A stretch of 43,550 bases of DNA, taken from a virus. The notes under the pieces are model-generated. The model searched no databases, was not told the DNA's origin, and saw nothing but the letters and a program-made list of their open reading frames with translations. This document shows, in pieces, positions 14,101 to 22,431 of the stretch (position 1 is its first letter; each line of letters starts with the position of its first letter). Both the position numbers and the translations under genes were made by a program. The DNA is taken from IMG/VR virus record IMGVR_UViG_3300025280_000055, positions 1 to 43,550 of that record. One strand, 5' to 3'.

Positions 14101-16927
14101 CACCTTTTTCATAGGTTACATTTATGCCTCTTATACCCTTTTTTACCATTGTTTCTGCAAAGGAATATATTCCTTCTTTAAATCTAGCAAAAGCTGGCTT
14201 TAACTTCCCAATTAATTCACCTACTTTAGCTGCTCTTCCTGCCCTATAAACCTCTTGCTCGAAAACTTCTTCAAATTTTCTTATATGCCTTTGCTCAATA
14301 AAATCTGTACCTTTCTGACCTGTCAATGATGGGCTTTTATGGATATAATTAAAGAATTTTTTAAATCCTTGAACCATTTGCATGTGAGAACCAGTTTGGC
14401 CTTTTGCTTCATAAAACTCTATAATAGCTTCCATATCTGCTTTAAACCCGTGAATATCGTTCTTGGTTAATTCAAGTAAATTTCTACCTTTTTTTGAAAA
14501 TTTATTTGCAAGATTAATAAGAGCTCTTTGGACAGGCTCTGAAAGTTTTAACTTATCAACAATAAGTTCAATAACTTCAGCATTTTTATTCTTCTGAGGC
14601 CCCTCAAGAGTAGGTAACTCTCCTCTATTCATTCTTTCACGCATTTTAAGGCTAGGCTTATGAGGCTCAAGTGAAGGGTCTTCTTTAACTATACGGTTTA
14701 TCTTTTGGGTAACAGTTTCTTGCCCTCCTTCCCCTTTGCCTTTTTTTGATTTACTTGCTTCAAGAGCATTCTTCTTTTTTATCTCCAAAAGCTTCCCGTT
14801 CTGGCCTTCGTAAGAATTTTCAATTACATCTTTTTTAGCTTTTGATTTATTGCTAGAGATATTTTTATCAGCACCATCAATTATAGACTCTATTTCAGCT
14901 TTAGTTTTAAGCTCATTGTTAATGTAATGGCTAATCTTATCAACCTGTTCAAATATATCTAATTTTTTTAATTTTTTCCACCAATCTGCGCTAGGCGTAA
15001 ATTCAGATTTTAATGTTTTAAACCTATTCTTAATTTCATTAATCCAAGTCAAAGCCATTTCTTTATCGTTAAATATATTTTTCTTCCCTAGTTCCGTCTC
15101 ACTACCAGGCTTTCCTCCTTTAGTCGAATGGGAATTCATCTCTGCCACCAATTGGTTAACTCTACTATTTTTTCCTGATAGGGAGGCCATCGTATTATTA
15201 ATCCAACTCTCAGGGAGTTTAACATCATCAGCGATATTATTATCTTTTCTAATTTTTGATTCAACAGCTTTTCTAAACTCGGCATCATTTTTAATAAGGG
15301 CTTCAATAGGCTCTGATGTCAGCTCTAAGAATCTTATTATCTCTATCATTTCTTTCATTCCATCATAGTTTCTTGATATATTTTCAACTGAGTCTAAAAA
15401 CTTACCACTAAAAGGATTTAATTTATTTGCTATCTGTAAAAGGTTTTTTAAATATGTTATTTCAGCCTTATCTACAGCTATATCTTCAGCCATTTTTTCA
15501 ATAGCCTTAGGGTCAAGTTTAACAATATTTCCATCTACATCTTCTATCGTCTGGTTCATCTTATCATATGATTCTTGTTTTATTTTTAAACCTTTCGTAA
15601 GTTCACCTCTCTTCACAGATAAGGCTAGCTTACCAAGCGTTAATGATGTTTTGATAAAGAATTGATTAGTTTTAAATCCTGCAATTATTGCAGTATTACT
15701 AAAAAGACGATGAGTAAAATAATCAAAATAGTTGTCATATTTCGTTTTATCGTAAGCATGCTCAAGCTGGAAGCCTTCATTATATAAATGATGGAATTCT
15801 GTTAATGTTGTCATTTGCAAACCTTCGATACCTAATCTAGGAAGTTTTGAAAGCCCCCATTTCTTAAGCATATCCCGCCCAGGACTTTTACTAATATTTT
15901 TAGCTAAGTTTTTACTTGCGTTAGCCTGTATTTTAGATAATGTTGTTGAAGTTAATCCTAATGTTAAACCTATAAAGCCATCAGTTAAAGATTGTTTAGA
16001 TGCATCTCTTATTGCTGCCCATCTATTTAATTCTTTATCTGGGTCACCAGCTTCTATATTAGCCATCTTTTGGTTAGTAAGATTAGAAAGATAATGACCT
16101 CCAAGGCTAAATCCGTACCAACCACCAAAATGACTCCCTGCGCTTTCAAATTTACTTAATGTCGCAGGAATAACTTTATCATCAGCAAAGTTCATAACTT
16201 TAGACTTAGACCATTGAGCAAGCCTATTAGTGTAATTCTTTTTTAATAACTTTTTACTTAATTCTCTGTTTGCAGCATTAAAACCCTTTCCTAATCCTTT
16301 GAAACCCAATTTGCCAATCCCACCAAATGCCATTTGTCCACCGAGCATTGATAAAAAACCATATGGGTCAGCCATTGAAACAGCAAAAGCTGCAACTTCA
16401 TCGTAAACACCAGGTTTGTAATCTCCAAGATGAGGATAAGCCTGCCTTCCTGTGTTATGAAAATATGCTTGAGCAGCCCATGCTCCAGATAAAGCATAAT
16501 CTCTACTCTCACCTTTCAACCTAAAAAGGTCGGCCATTTTTTCAGATGACCATCTATCTTCATGCATTGGGGCTTTTGCTAATATATTACTAATTTCATC
16601 GTTTGAAGCTTCAGATATAACTTGGTCGCTTTGACTTCTGTCATTATAATTTTTTTGTATTTGAGCATAACTTATTTGTTTTTGATTCCCAAAATCTTCC
16701 CAATTTGGAGGCATGAAGCGTACATCTCCACGACTCTTTTGGAATTTTTTATCTTCTCTCCATTTATCAATCTGATAATTATAAAGCTTTCTATGCGCCC
16801 CAAGAGTGTCTCCTTGAAATTCTTCTAGAAATTCCTGATACTTATCAGGAAAAGCAGACGCAGCTAAGTCAATATAAAAGTCTCTATCAAAGACATGATT
16901 TAGATTTTGTTGGCTAATACCTGCCAT
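8156..16927 (-). CDS. Giant virion/ejection protein, 2923 aa
   Basis: One uninterrupted frame of 2924 codons, about 20% of the window. The AAAGGAG ribosome site is inside the previous gene and the start overlaps its stop (TAATG). The size and last position after tail genes match internal virion (ejection) proteins of podoviruses. Most of it is basic helical repeats (lysine-rich 690-780). Glycine-rich hydrophobic stretches near 186-215 and 2457-2480 could insert in a membrane. Residues about 803-1150 resemble a tyrosine recombinase: SAM-like helices, R966 in AVRISEM, R1098 in LGWLRKK; the box II histidine is replaced by G1095. I saw neither clear RNA-polymerase motifs nor a lysozyme motif. The function is inferred, not proven. 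Confidence 0.75.
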   Translation of the reverse strand: MAGISQQNLNHVFDRDFYIDLAASAFPDKYQEFLEEFQGDTLGAHRKLYNYQIDKWREDKKFQKSRGDVRFMPPNWEDFGNQKQISYAQIQKNYNDRSQSDQVISEASNDEISNILAKAPMHEDRWSSEKMADLFRLKGESRDYALSGAWAAQAYFHNTGRQAYPHLGDYKPGVYDEVAAFAVSMADPYGFLSMLGGQMAFGGIGKLGFKGLGKGFNAANRELSKKLLKKNYTNRLAQWSKSKVMNFADDKVIPATLSKFESAGSHFGGWYGFSLGGHYLSNLTNQKMANIEAGDPDKELNRWAAIRDASKQSLTDGFIGLTLGLTSTTLSKIQANASKNLAKNISKSPGRDMLKKWGLSKLPRLGIEGLQMTTLTEFHHLYNEGFQLEHAYDKTKYDNYFDYFTHRLFSNTAIIAGFKTNQFFIKTSLTLGKLALSVKRGELTKGLKIKQESYDKMNQTIEDVDGNIVKLDPKAIEKMAEDIAVDKAEITYLKNLLQIANKLNPFSGKFLDSVENISRNYDGMKEMIEIIRFLELTSEPIEALIKNDAEFRKAVESKIRKDNNIADDVKLPESWINNTMASLSGKNSRVNQLVAEMNSHSTKGGKPGSETELGKKNIFNDKEMALTWINEIKNRFKTLKSEFTPSADWWKKLKKLDIFEQVDKISHYINNELKTKAEIESIIDGADKNISSNKSKAKKDVIENSYEGQNGKLLEIKKKNALEASKSKKGKGEGGQETVTQKINRIVKEDPSLEPHKPSLKMRERMNRGELPTLEGPQKNKNAEVIELIVDKLKLSEPVQRALINLANKFSKKGRNLLELTKNDIHGFKADMEAIIEFYEAKGQTGSHMQMVQGFKKFFNYIHKSPSLTGQKGTDFIEQRHIRKFEEVFEQEVYRAGRAAKVGELIGKLKPAFARFKEGIYSFAETMVKKGIRGINVTYEKGGDMLKNAANLRLRLMMASESFAVRISEMNNLTRKAILEIDGKYYIDITPGVKKPKGEARTGMWKVEISKELYNDLIDFYKSRGISENQKIFDGKITVTNKATGRKMTVKLDEAVSKFQLNKAGETILDLFGTIGKVGFRGTILKGMTESASLGWLRKKVVQRFTDHMKEIRSLFDLIGAPSDGANLEQVFKRMIGEKYAIGQRDVLKVWYEGLAGGKKKTIEVSQRLIRDLMQGKITPEKFVTEFYRELKPQELDFITNRIRGREISKKGYVEGDVVEIKQEMGDTASKKSKFRTKITNWIKKEFDKANRNLGNIEAVYRKYQEALLSGVDPKEVAKLEAWLISNNSSAFQTIKAIKAFKKYVQIEVDAQRVKRDLDKSEIKSPENLIDAILSFDIGERLNKLFEYVNPKERNISTQSIIALLKAPTSSLISGFRMTSEMVKDWGKNPSVGKAIERIRKNLVNSLVKRDVRDISNDFLKALTQDIEIQRRIIEVLGKKSYEKIQKKWSQELASRSKEKGVSFFDIVREYPSILPGIDAARKFVKSLSLDNALRADIGMAELIKLPAQMWIAVDSALKVTSLGIKTAKEHIQDLKSMIMAENPEFKKKENEQLLDDFANEAYKISKDPALVEKVRLEVINNVRAKFFSYVKNYLGKQTQVEIDEMKHIIAEIAGIDISQGSGFSLKNNTKTDISDIIKFEIAFEDFKASNKAQLHKKPAFWRKVSDIKLTRKARGIQDGSWNKILDMFGVRNRRVELANNTQIKLLTEYLNSPEIMRGESSVVEQAKKEMLEIKRISSSPGHKKISDLISEITRKGAKSAGFLMPRNDFLRAIGLPGLANKLELYTSSLGRYQGEYGIIRRQLITALASERVYDPVFKTEVWRPIKNPVSYWLARLKSKDMLSILASIKDVSLAQKIYTQNSKQPGISVKPGRQGEKFSDMRFVEKKYGAYGKRQIEVIEKAYDTKTWEHRKDTVEGLALDVLQNWYDGWKINLGEVAKRTFTVKQYGKFIKQYGVNGERWIKNYGHLRVSGEFKNHFKKGNNFYEAFVEKELPKEVNKIIREKSGLTDAEIRNMTTQEKMQFSIKKEGTFQSAAELARENIEISLASRMQFSPSEITADPLQRRSMKELDLSYVSSPNFRGPGASKAKWILNKILPKGYRATSEHSTYEIGPNSFDYIIGGYTYSMGRLLSAMEYFPDFVSIEGVSGRKSSEFVFRTILKSSLVKKDPQLMNIAKASVEVIESALSLSNKDVPLDDIRRTALTPVTGIVAKAYLGIPLVHGAKNVLVGQMMNYSAYGNATFLGWLKAFSADYRQNVKDMGLEGAGTRIYDIGSGAGTSKISKWLKMPLDFGFGLGGTVFGEKFNRWSTDYASIIALKQHINLANYNGKSFNMQKNSKESKRWLKTWWNLNDRQIQLLTKHGIILERTGLDNLSTFSSIKDKGKRGTEIREYMETVLKARYMGSLRTQGTTLRGFTPRFMDTAYISDLLLFKKMAMQGTYNAAKMVNLGRKNGTIFPLFAQMAGGLFGASILAAMSYGMYGKIPDHQDDNTKMILNNIVQGEGFIGMLGPITQASFSGSDWQQVLGIPQLSGLHDTWVGVAGLIRSWNNPREAGKDIYQQADESLSKIFKTYGHVKKLLYEGLKTNPLLVQKEKIKKAYQELADADIYDLVKNRNYVTKPDGSIGLEDFFTEDSNVINLSQFRKNVQDGFWLLDPKELDKLIYTYWTMSYTQNYTKNGGLPSSKSIDKAYKETVRLLDPQNLIEISGLNLIKDKNGTIKWFKRKDGTYSPRILTPFTVGEDKNGRLIFRNGKDGEKFYNDLVRKEQKASNTFWNLYLKVKDTEDKNVLDFITQEEIVKFVDDFEEKIGAYYTYLATESSPFNMVYKEKDGVYWTDPVSNKQMTFEEIHDLYVTQHDFEQLYKDEPNYEKSRKIKKLVKVMESDSDPLWTIDFKKAEVDLDWVNNELLKLREKYLGDLPKELE
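13478..14530 (-). other. Tyrosine-recombinase-like segment within the giant protein
   Basis: Residues about 800-1150 of the 2923-aa protein. A possible core-binding SAM-like domain (ELTKNDIHGFKADM... near 819-860) is followed by a segment with the XerC/D-like pattern RLMMASESFAVRISEM (955-970), a KPKGEARTGMWKVEIS turn (995-1010) and later LGWLRKKVVQ (1094-1103). The first catalytic arginine and the second arginine are present. The histidine of HxxR is missing, and the nucleophilic tyrosine is unclear (Y1140 or Y1152), so it may be catalytically dead. Confidence 0.35.
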
Positions 16928-19900
16928 TATTTATCTCCTTTTTTCAAACTCTTTCCGTATAATGGGCTCCATGGGGATTTAAAAAGAATATCATCCATTC
17001 TTTTGCCTAATTCTTTTTGTTTTTTAACTTCTTCCTCTCCTTGAGCTGTTCCGAGAAACCAATGAAATGATGATTCGAGACCTTCTGTTGGGTCTTTTAA
17101 TTTATCAATAATATTGTTATTCTTCCATCCTGTTAAGAGTTTATAAGTTTCATTTGTATTATAATTTTCAAGAAGTGTTGCTTTGTTTGGGCTTACCCTT
17201 CTAAATAAGGAATAATCAAAATCAGAGCCATATACAGGATGAGGCCCAAGTCTTGCGTATTGAGTACTTATGACTTGAGATGTAGAATGTTCAGTTCTTT
17301 TTGAACCATGAATATCACCTACGCCTTCTTCCCAATCATGTTTACCTCTCTCAGCCCATTTCCCATATTCGTAAGAAAAATTAACTCCTTCTTCATAAGT
17401 ATTGCCTTCTTTTTTATATCTTAAATAAGGAGAGTTACCATCATATAAATTTGCATACTCATCATCGCTCATAGTTGAAATTCTGTGAAGGTCTTCCCAT
17501 AATTCTTTTGGAAAAAAAGCAGGAGGAGGTGTCATTGTTTTCCATATTTCATTTTCCGAAGTCTGGCCTCTTGTCATTCCAATAAGATTTAATCCTCCTA
17601 AATAAGAATTAGAAGCAGATAAATACCTTTTTAAATGTCCTTGATAATCATTTCTTTTCATTCTCTCATAAAACAATCTATTATACACTTCATTTCTCTC
17701 TTCATCACTTGTTGCTTGAGTAAAATCTTTATTTCTTCTTATAGAAGAATCTATTTCTAATCCTAAATTTTCTAAAGTTAATGCTTCTTTTTGATATTCA
17801 AAATGACCCTCAACAATGCTATTTGCAATACCGTCATATACATTCATTGCCTGAGAATGCTCAAAGCTAAAATCTCTTTGAATTTCAAGAATCTTATTCT
17901 TATCCATTCCAAGCATCCACTGGTCCCAACCTGTTAATTCAAGGGCAGGTTTTGCAACACTAAAAATTGGTCTACTTCCAATGTATGTTCCAGAACCTTC
18001 ATATCCTTGAGTTCCAACAGGTGCTTCCCATCCAAGGGAAATAGCTACATTTCTTAAGTCCTCATCAACTATTGTAGGCTTATCATCACCCCAACCTCCA
18101 TGCCACAGTCCATTAACTATATCTGGAATCATTTCAAGAATTTCAGGACCTAGAACTATTGCAGCCCCTCCTCTAAGTCTTGGAGAACGTAAAGTTCTTC
18201 TTCCAGCATAACTCGTAGCCCTTTTTATTTTAGTTCCAAGCCCTAACTTTATCTCAGAATTTATAACAGCTTGTCTTGCAAACCATTGACTTAAATTTTT
18301 AACTCTTCCGTCATATATGCCTTTATAATAAGGGAGACTATATCCACCAGAGGTTCTAAAATCTCCATGCTTAGGGTAAGATGGTCTGTATCCACCTTTT
18401 TCCGTCCAACCCTTTCCTTTGACTTTACTTATCATCTTGTCGTAAGGCAATAACCAAAACATAGGAGTCCAATATGACTCTCCTGTTATTTCCCCCGAAT
18501 CAAAGCTATATAAAGTGCTGTGAACATTATCTGTAAGTAAATGACTTTTTATAGCATATTTCATTAATTTCTTTGTTTGATTTATTCTGTCTTTCAAAAG
18601 CTTGCCATCAATGAATTTGTTGTCAATTTGCTGTTGTTCGCTGAGATTGTTTCCAAATATAGGGCTTTCTTCTCCTTTGTTTGTTTTGAACGTAAGCCCA
18701 TCACCCCAATTAAGAATATTATTGATAGTTGATTCAGTTTTTGTCATATATGAATGATATGATTCGTCATCCCCAGCAATAAAATCATTTGAATTTTTGC
18801 TATATCTCATATCTTTAAAATTATCACCTACAGATAATTGGTTGTTAATCTTTCCTTCTTCAATATAAGTATCAACAAAATCTTTTATTTTTTTAAATCC
18901 ATCATTATGGAACATTACAGCTTCTCTTGAGCCAAGATTTCCAGAACTTGGACTTGTAAGACCTAAATTATAATCCAAATATGTTTCAGATAAATCTTTT
19001 GTCCACCAATAAGGAACAAGAACTTTATTGTCAGACAAGTATGATTCTAATTCGTTTTGAAAAACATTTCTTATAATATGGTTTTTTGCTTGAAGATACT
19101 CATCGCTACCTTTTTCAATACCTAATAGAACGGCATTATTTAACTCTTCAGTTACCTTCTCAAGCATTCCATTTCTTCCCATTACTCTATTTTTAGCTAT
19201 ATGGTCTACAGCTCTATTCATATTATGCCTAAAAGGCCCAAATGTATCAGTAAACCCATCTAATTCATCAACAAGCATTCTTCCAAAGAAATTTTCATCA
19301 TTATACATACCGTCTTCATTTTCATCAACAAAAGATTCACCTTCATCCCAAAATCCACTTTGATTAGAATCAGTAAAAGGTTCTCCTGTATTCTTTAAAT
19401 CTTCTGCCATTTGATATCTTTGAAAGCCTCCTCTATTGTTTAATACATCAGGCTCTCTTTTTAAAATTGTTTGTACTAAACGATTATCCATGTAGAATTC
19501 TTTATTTCCATATTTATTCTCAGTGCTACCCCAAGCTTCAATTGATTCATTTTGATTTGCAGCCATAACGTCAGAAGACTGATTATAACTTGCGCCTTTT
19601 TCAAAATTAGAATATACTTTTTCAGAAACATAATCAGATAAGTTTAATATAGAATGATACTTTCCTTCTGTATCGAAAAACCCATCCATATCATACTTAT
19701 TGTTATACCAAGAGCCTATAGACATATAGTTTCCAGGATTATGATACTTTACGCCTCCATCGTAATAAGCAAAGCCTCCATCAGGCATTTCAACTTCATC
19801 TAATTTATTTAAAGTGTAAAGGTCTTGTTCGCTTATTTCGTTTTGGTTAACAAGTTGCCCAGAAATAGGGTCTCTATGTCCTTGAACGGCTTCATTGGTA

Positions 19901-20271
19901 TAACGTGTATCAATCTTAACTGAATCATTTAATTGTTTTTCGCCTTCTTTTGTTATAAGCCCACTATTCTCGTCATGAATTGACCCTTGATTGATTTGAG
20001 TCTTCATTGCAAACTTGTAGTGTAAATAATTATTAAAAGGAAAGTTGTTGAGGTTACCTTCTTCTTTGAGTTTTGAAAGATGATTGAATGTAAATTCATA
20101 AAATGAATCATCCATGCCATCAGCCTCTACGTTTTGAATGAAATGCCTTAAATCAACAGCATTCATAGATATATGCTGACTCATTACAGAGTCGAATTCT
20201 GTTCCTATTAAGCTATTTACGCTTAATTCTAAAGGGTTTATTTTCCAATCAAAATTATTTCCATTTGACAT
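16927..20271 (-). CDS. Large internal virion/ejection-like protein, 1114 aa
   Basis: I do not recognise the family; position between the 419-aa and 2923-aa genes suggests an internal or ejected virion protein. Residues 296-326 hold two tandem acidic repeats, GEPFTDSNQSGFWDE and GESFVDENEDGMYNDE, which look like dockerin or EF-hand-type calcium loops (D-x-N-x-x-G). The middle is rich in aromatic and asparagine residues. A glycine-rich, hydrophobic segment (RGGAAIVLGPEILEMIPDIV) lies about two thirds along. The start directly abuts the stop of the previous gene, so translation is probably coupled. Confidence 0.65.
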   Translation of the reverse strand: MSNGNNFDWKINPLELSVNSLIGTEFDSVMSQHISMNAVDLRHFIQNVEADGMDDSFYEFTFNHLSKLKEEGNLNNFPFNNYLHYKFAMKTQINQGSIHDENSGLITKEGEKQLNDSVKIDTRYTNEAVQGHRDPISGQLVNQNEISEQDLYTLNKLDEVEMPDGGFAYYDGGVKYHNPGNYMSIGSWYNNKYDMDGFFDTEGKYHSILNLSDYVSEKVYSNFEKGASYNQSSDVMAANQNESIEAWGSTENKYGNKEFYMDNRLVQTILKREPDVLNNRGGFQRYQMAEDLKNTGEPFTDSNQSGFWDEGESFVDENEDGMYNDENFFGRMLVDELDGFTDTFGPFRHNMNRAVDHIAKNRVMGRNGMLEKVTEELNNAVLLGIEKGSDEYLQAKNHIIRNVFQNELESYLSDNKVLVPYWWTKDLSETYLDYNLGLTSPSSGNLGSREAVMFHNDGFKKIKDFVDTYIEEGKINNQLSVGDNFKDMRYSKNSNDFIAGDDESYHSYMTKTESTINNILNWGDGLTFKTNKGEESPIFGNNLSEQQQIDNKFIDGKLLKDRINQTKKLMKYAIKSHLLTDNVHSTLYSFDSGEITGESYWTPMFWLLPYDKMISKVKGKGWTEKGGYRPSYPKHGDFRTSGGYSLPYYKGIYDGRVKNLSQWFARQAVINSEIKLGLGTKIKRATSYAGRRTLRSPRLRGGAAIVLGPEILEMIPDIVNGLWHGGWGDDKPTIVDEDLRNVAISLGWEAPVGTQGYEGSGTYIGSRPIFSVAKPALELTGWDQWMLGMDKNKILEIQRDFSFEHSQAMNVYDGIANSIVEGHFEYQKEALTLENLGLEIDSSIRRNKDFTQATSDEERNEVYNRLFYERMKRNDYQGHLKRYLSASNSYLGGLNLIGMTRGQTSENEIWKTMTPPPAFFPKELWEDLHRISTMSDDEYANLYDGNSPYLRYKKEGNTYEEGVNFSYEYGKWAERGKHDWEEGVGDIHGSKRTEHSTSQVISTQYARLGPHPVYGSDFDYSLFRRVSPNKATLLENYNTNETYKLLTGWKNNNIIDKLKDPTEGLESSFHWFLGTAQGEEEVKKQKELGKRMDDILFKSPWSPLYGKSLKKGDK

Positions 20272-21531
20272 TTACTGACCTTTCAGCCCTTTTACGTAAG
20301 TTTTTACGTAAGCATCCCAATCTGCATCTCCAGTTGAAGTAGCTTCCATAATCTTCATTACCTCTTCGCCTGATGGTCCTTTAAAATACTCTCCAGCTCC
20401 ACCTACAGCTATAGGGACTCCTGACCAAAATACATGCTCATAATTTGCTGACAACATAGACGTTTTTTGTTTATTTATAAGGGTTTCATAATACTTATTA
20501 ACAAGTTCCCTCATTGCATCTTCATCAACCACTATAGGACTCCCTGTTTCATCAGTAAATATATTTTCTCCTAAATCAAATGCATTTGTATCATATTGAA
20601 AATCACCACCTATAGCTATGTCTTCATACCAAGTTTTGTCTATAATAGACAAACCACCCGCTCCATCATCTGATATTACACCTATATCTTTTAAATATTT
20701 ATAGTTTTGGTCACCTTTTGCTTTAGTATATCTATCAAAGTTTCTTTCAGCTCTATTAAAGTCTTTATACGCAGTTTGGGATTGTTTAAGCGCTTTTTTC
20801 TCCAAACCTTCCCAATCCCCATTTAAGATAAATTGTATATCTTGTTCAGTAATTCCTGGGAATGCTTTTTTGAATAAAGGGCTATCTTCTGGGATATTAG
20901 TAAAAACGTCCCCATATTTCTCAAAACCACTTGCAGGACCACTCCTAGCTAAATCTTTATAAGCAGCAAGGACTATTCCTGATAATTTTTGAAGCTCAGC
21001 TATAGTTTCTTCATGTTCCCCTCTCATAAAGTTCAACCCTCCTGGATTTTCATTGCTCTGAGGAAAGGCCTTATCAATATGCACCATAACCTCCTGAATA
21101 TTGTTAAGAAATTGACTAGCATCCTTAATAGTCCATTCTTTCATAATTGCAAGAGAAGCTTCAGTATCTCCTGCTAAAAATGTATCTTTAACATTTATAG
21201 GGTTTGCGTTGTCGCTTATTTTGACATTTGTGCTTATTAGTTGATTAGCTCTTAAGATAGATTGATTGTATTGAGTGTGAGCTTCTTTTCTTTGGTCCAA
21301 CCTATCTTTTGCTGTAACTTGAGCCATACGAAATGTAGGATTTAAGCTTTCAGGCCCAATTAATGTGGTAGCTAACTCAAATTCCTCTTCAGTATCAATC
21401 TCACTTAAAAAATCTTCAAACATAGTTGTTAGGTTAGTTGTTCTTGTATTCCAATAATCTTGATTACGTGCGCTAGGGTCAGCAATACCATCAAGCAAGG
21501 ATTGAATATTTTCTGGAATTTTTACAGCCAT
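20272..21531 (-). CDS. Probable structural/internal virion protein, 419 aa
   Basis: The ATG at 21531 directly follows the stop of the preceding gene. The sequence is mostly helical (RNFDRYTKAKGDQN and long K/E/A stretches) with no signal peptide, membrane helix or enzyme motif. It is placed between the 290-aa and the 1114-aa genes in a run of coupled late genes, consistent with a smaller internal virion or ejection protein. The exact role is unknown. Confidence 0.6.
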   Translation of the reverse strand: MAVKIPENIQSLLDGIADPSARNQDYWNTRTTNLTTMFEDFLSEIDTEEEFELATTLIGPESLNPTFRMAQVTAKDRLDQRKEAHTQYNQSILRANQLISTNVKISDNANPINVKDTFLAGDTEASLAIMKEWTIKDASQFLNNIQEVMVHIDKAFPQSNENPGGLNFMRGEHEETIAELQKLSGIVLAAYKDLARSGPASGFEKYGDVFTNIPEDSPLFKKAFPGITEQDIQFILNGDWEGLEKKALKQSQTAYKDFNRAERNFDRYTKAKGDQNYKYLKDIGVISDDGAGGLSIIDKTWYEDIAIGGDFQYDTNAFDLGENIFTDETGSPIVVDEDAMRELVNKYYETLINKQKTSMLSANYEHVFWSGVPIAVGGAGEYFKGPSGEEVMKIMEATSTGDADWDAYVKTYVKGLKGQ

Positions 21532-22404
21532 TTAACCGTCCGCTCTTTCAGAGGACATACCGATTTCTTGTAAAATCTGATTAGCAGCATCTCTATAAGC
21601 TCCACCTCTCCAGTTTCCAAATTCACCTGTAAGTTTAGTTTGCATATTTTTTTTCATAGTATCTAAAAGCTTCTCAACTCCAAAACCCCCACCTCTCCTA
21701 GCCGTTGAAAATGTAGGTGTAAATTCATCAAATAAAGCGTCTTTATCTTTTAATACATCAAGGCCTTCTTCTTTTATTCTTGATAGTATATTAGGTCTAT
21801 TTTTCATTATATAAGGGAGAATGTCTCGCCAATTACTATAGCCTAAAGTTTGAAGAAGAAAACCTAAATCTTCCTCGTTACCTTCAGAAAATATCTGAAC
21901 AATTTCTCTAGAATCTATTTCCCCAGGGTCTTCTCCATGTTCTTCCCAAAAATCTTCTATTCCAGGCATTTGTTGCGTTAACCTTCCTCTCTGTATTTGT
22001 GGAGACTTTGTAGGCTGTACAGCACTTGTATATGCACTTCTTAAGGATTGCCCAAATTCTGGGTCATCCGATAATAATTCTAATCTTTTTGAAAACTTTG
22101 GAGTTAAATGCTTCAAACCCATATCCCCTAATCCTCTAAATACTCCTGCCGCAAGATTACCTAAACCTAAACCTCTCTGTCTCCCAGGCTTCCAAGCTTT
22201 AAGAGAAGTAGGAAGTTTAAAGGCTTTGTGAGAAAAGATATCTCCAGCTTTATCTCCAAACTTGCCCAATTTTGGTAATATATGTTCACGTAAACCTAAA
22301 CCTCTCTGTTTAAATGGTTTCCAACCCGGAAAATGTTTTTCACCCCACTCAGTTGCTTCTTTTTTCATATTAGCGCCTTCAAATAATCTACTTAATAAAC
22401 TCAT
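21532..22404 (-). CDS. Structural-region protein with WKP..QRGLGL repeats, 290 aa
   Basis: An AAAGG site lies about six bases before the ATG. The N-terminal third is basic and glycine-rich and contains two near-copies of an eleven-residue unit: WKPFKQRGLGL (28-38) and WKPGRQRGLGL (71-81), 43 residues apart. The C-terminal part is acidic and helical. The family was not recognised. Its position suggests a virion protein, possibly a DNA- or membrane-contacting one in view of the basic repeats, but this is inference. Confidence 0.6.
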   Translation of the reverse strand: MSLLSRLFEGANMKKEATEWGEKHFPGWKPFKQRGLGLREHILPKLGKFGDKAGDIFSHKAFKLPTSLKAWKPGRQRGLGLGNLAAGVFRGLGDMGLKHLTPKFSKRLELLSDDPEFGQSLRSAYTSAVQPTKSPQIQRGRLTQQMPGIEDFWEEHGEDPGEIDSREIVQIFSEGNEEDLGFLLQTLGYSNWRDILPYIMKNRPNILSRIKEEGLDVLKDKDALFDEFTPTFSTARRGGGFGVEKLLDTMKKNMQTKLTGEFGNWRGGAYRDAANQILQEIGMSSERADG

Positions 22405-22431
22405 AATCTAACCTTTCTTATTTTAAACAAT

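Noticed and set aside
8156-16927. Giant protein as an N4-type virion RNA polymerase
   Set aside because: The size is near that of N4 vRNAP, but I could not find its conserved polymerase motifs.
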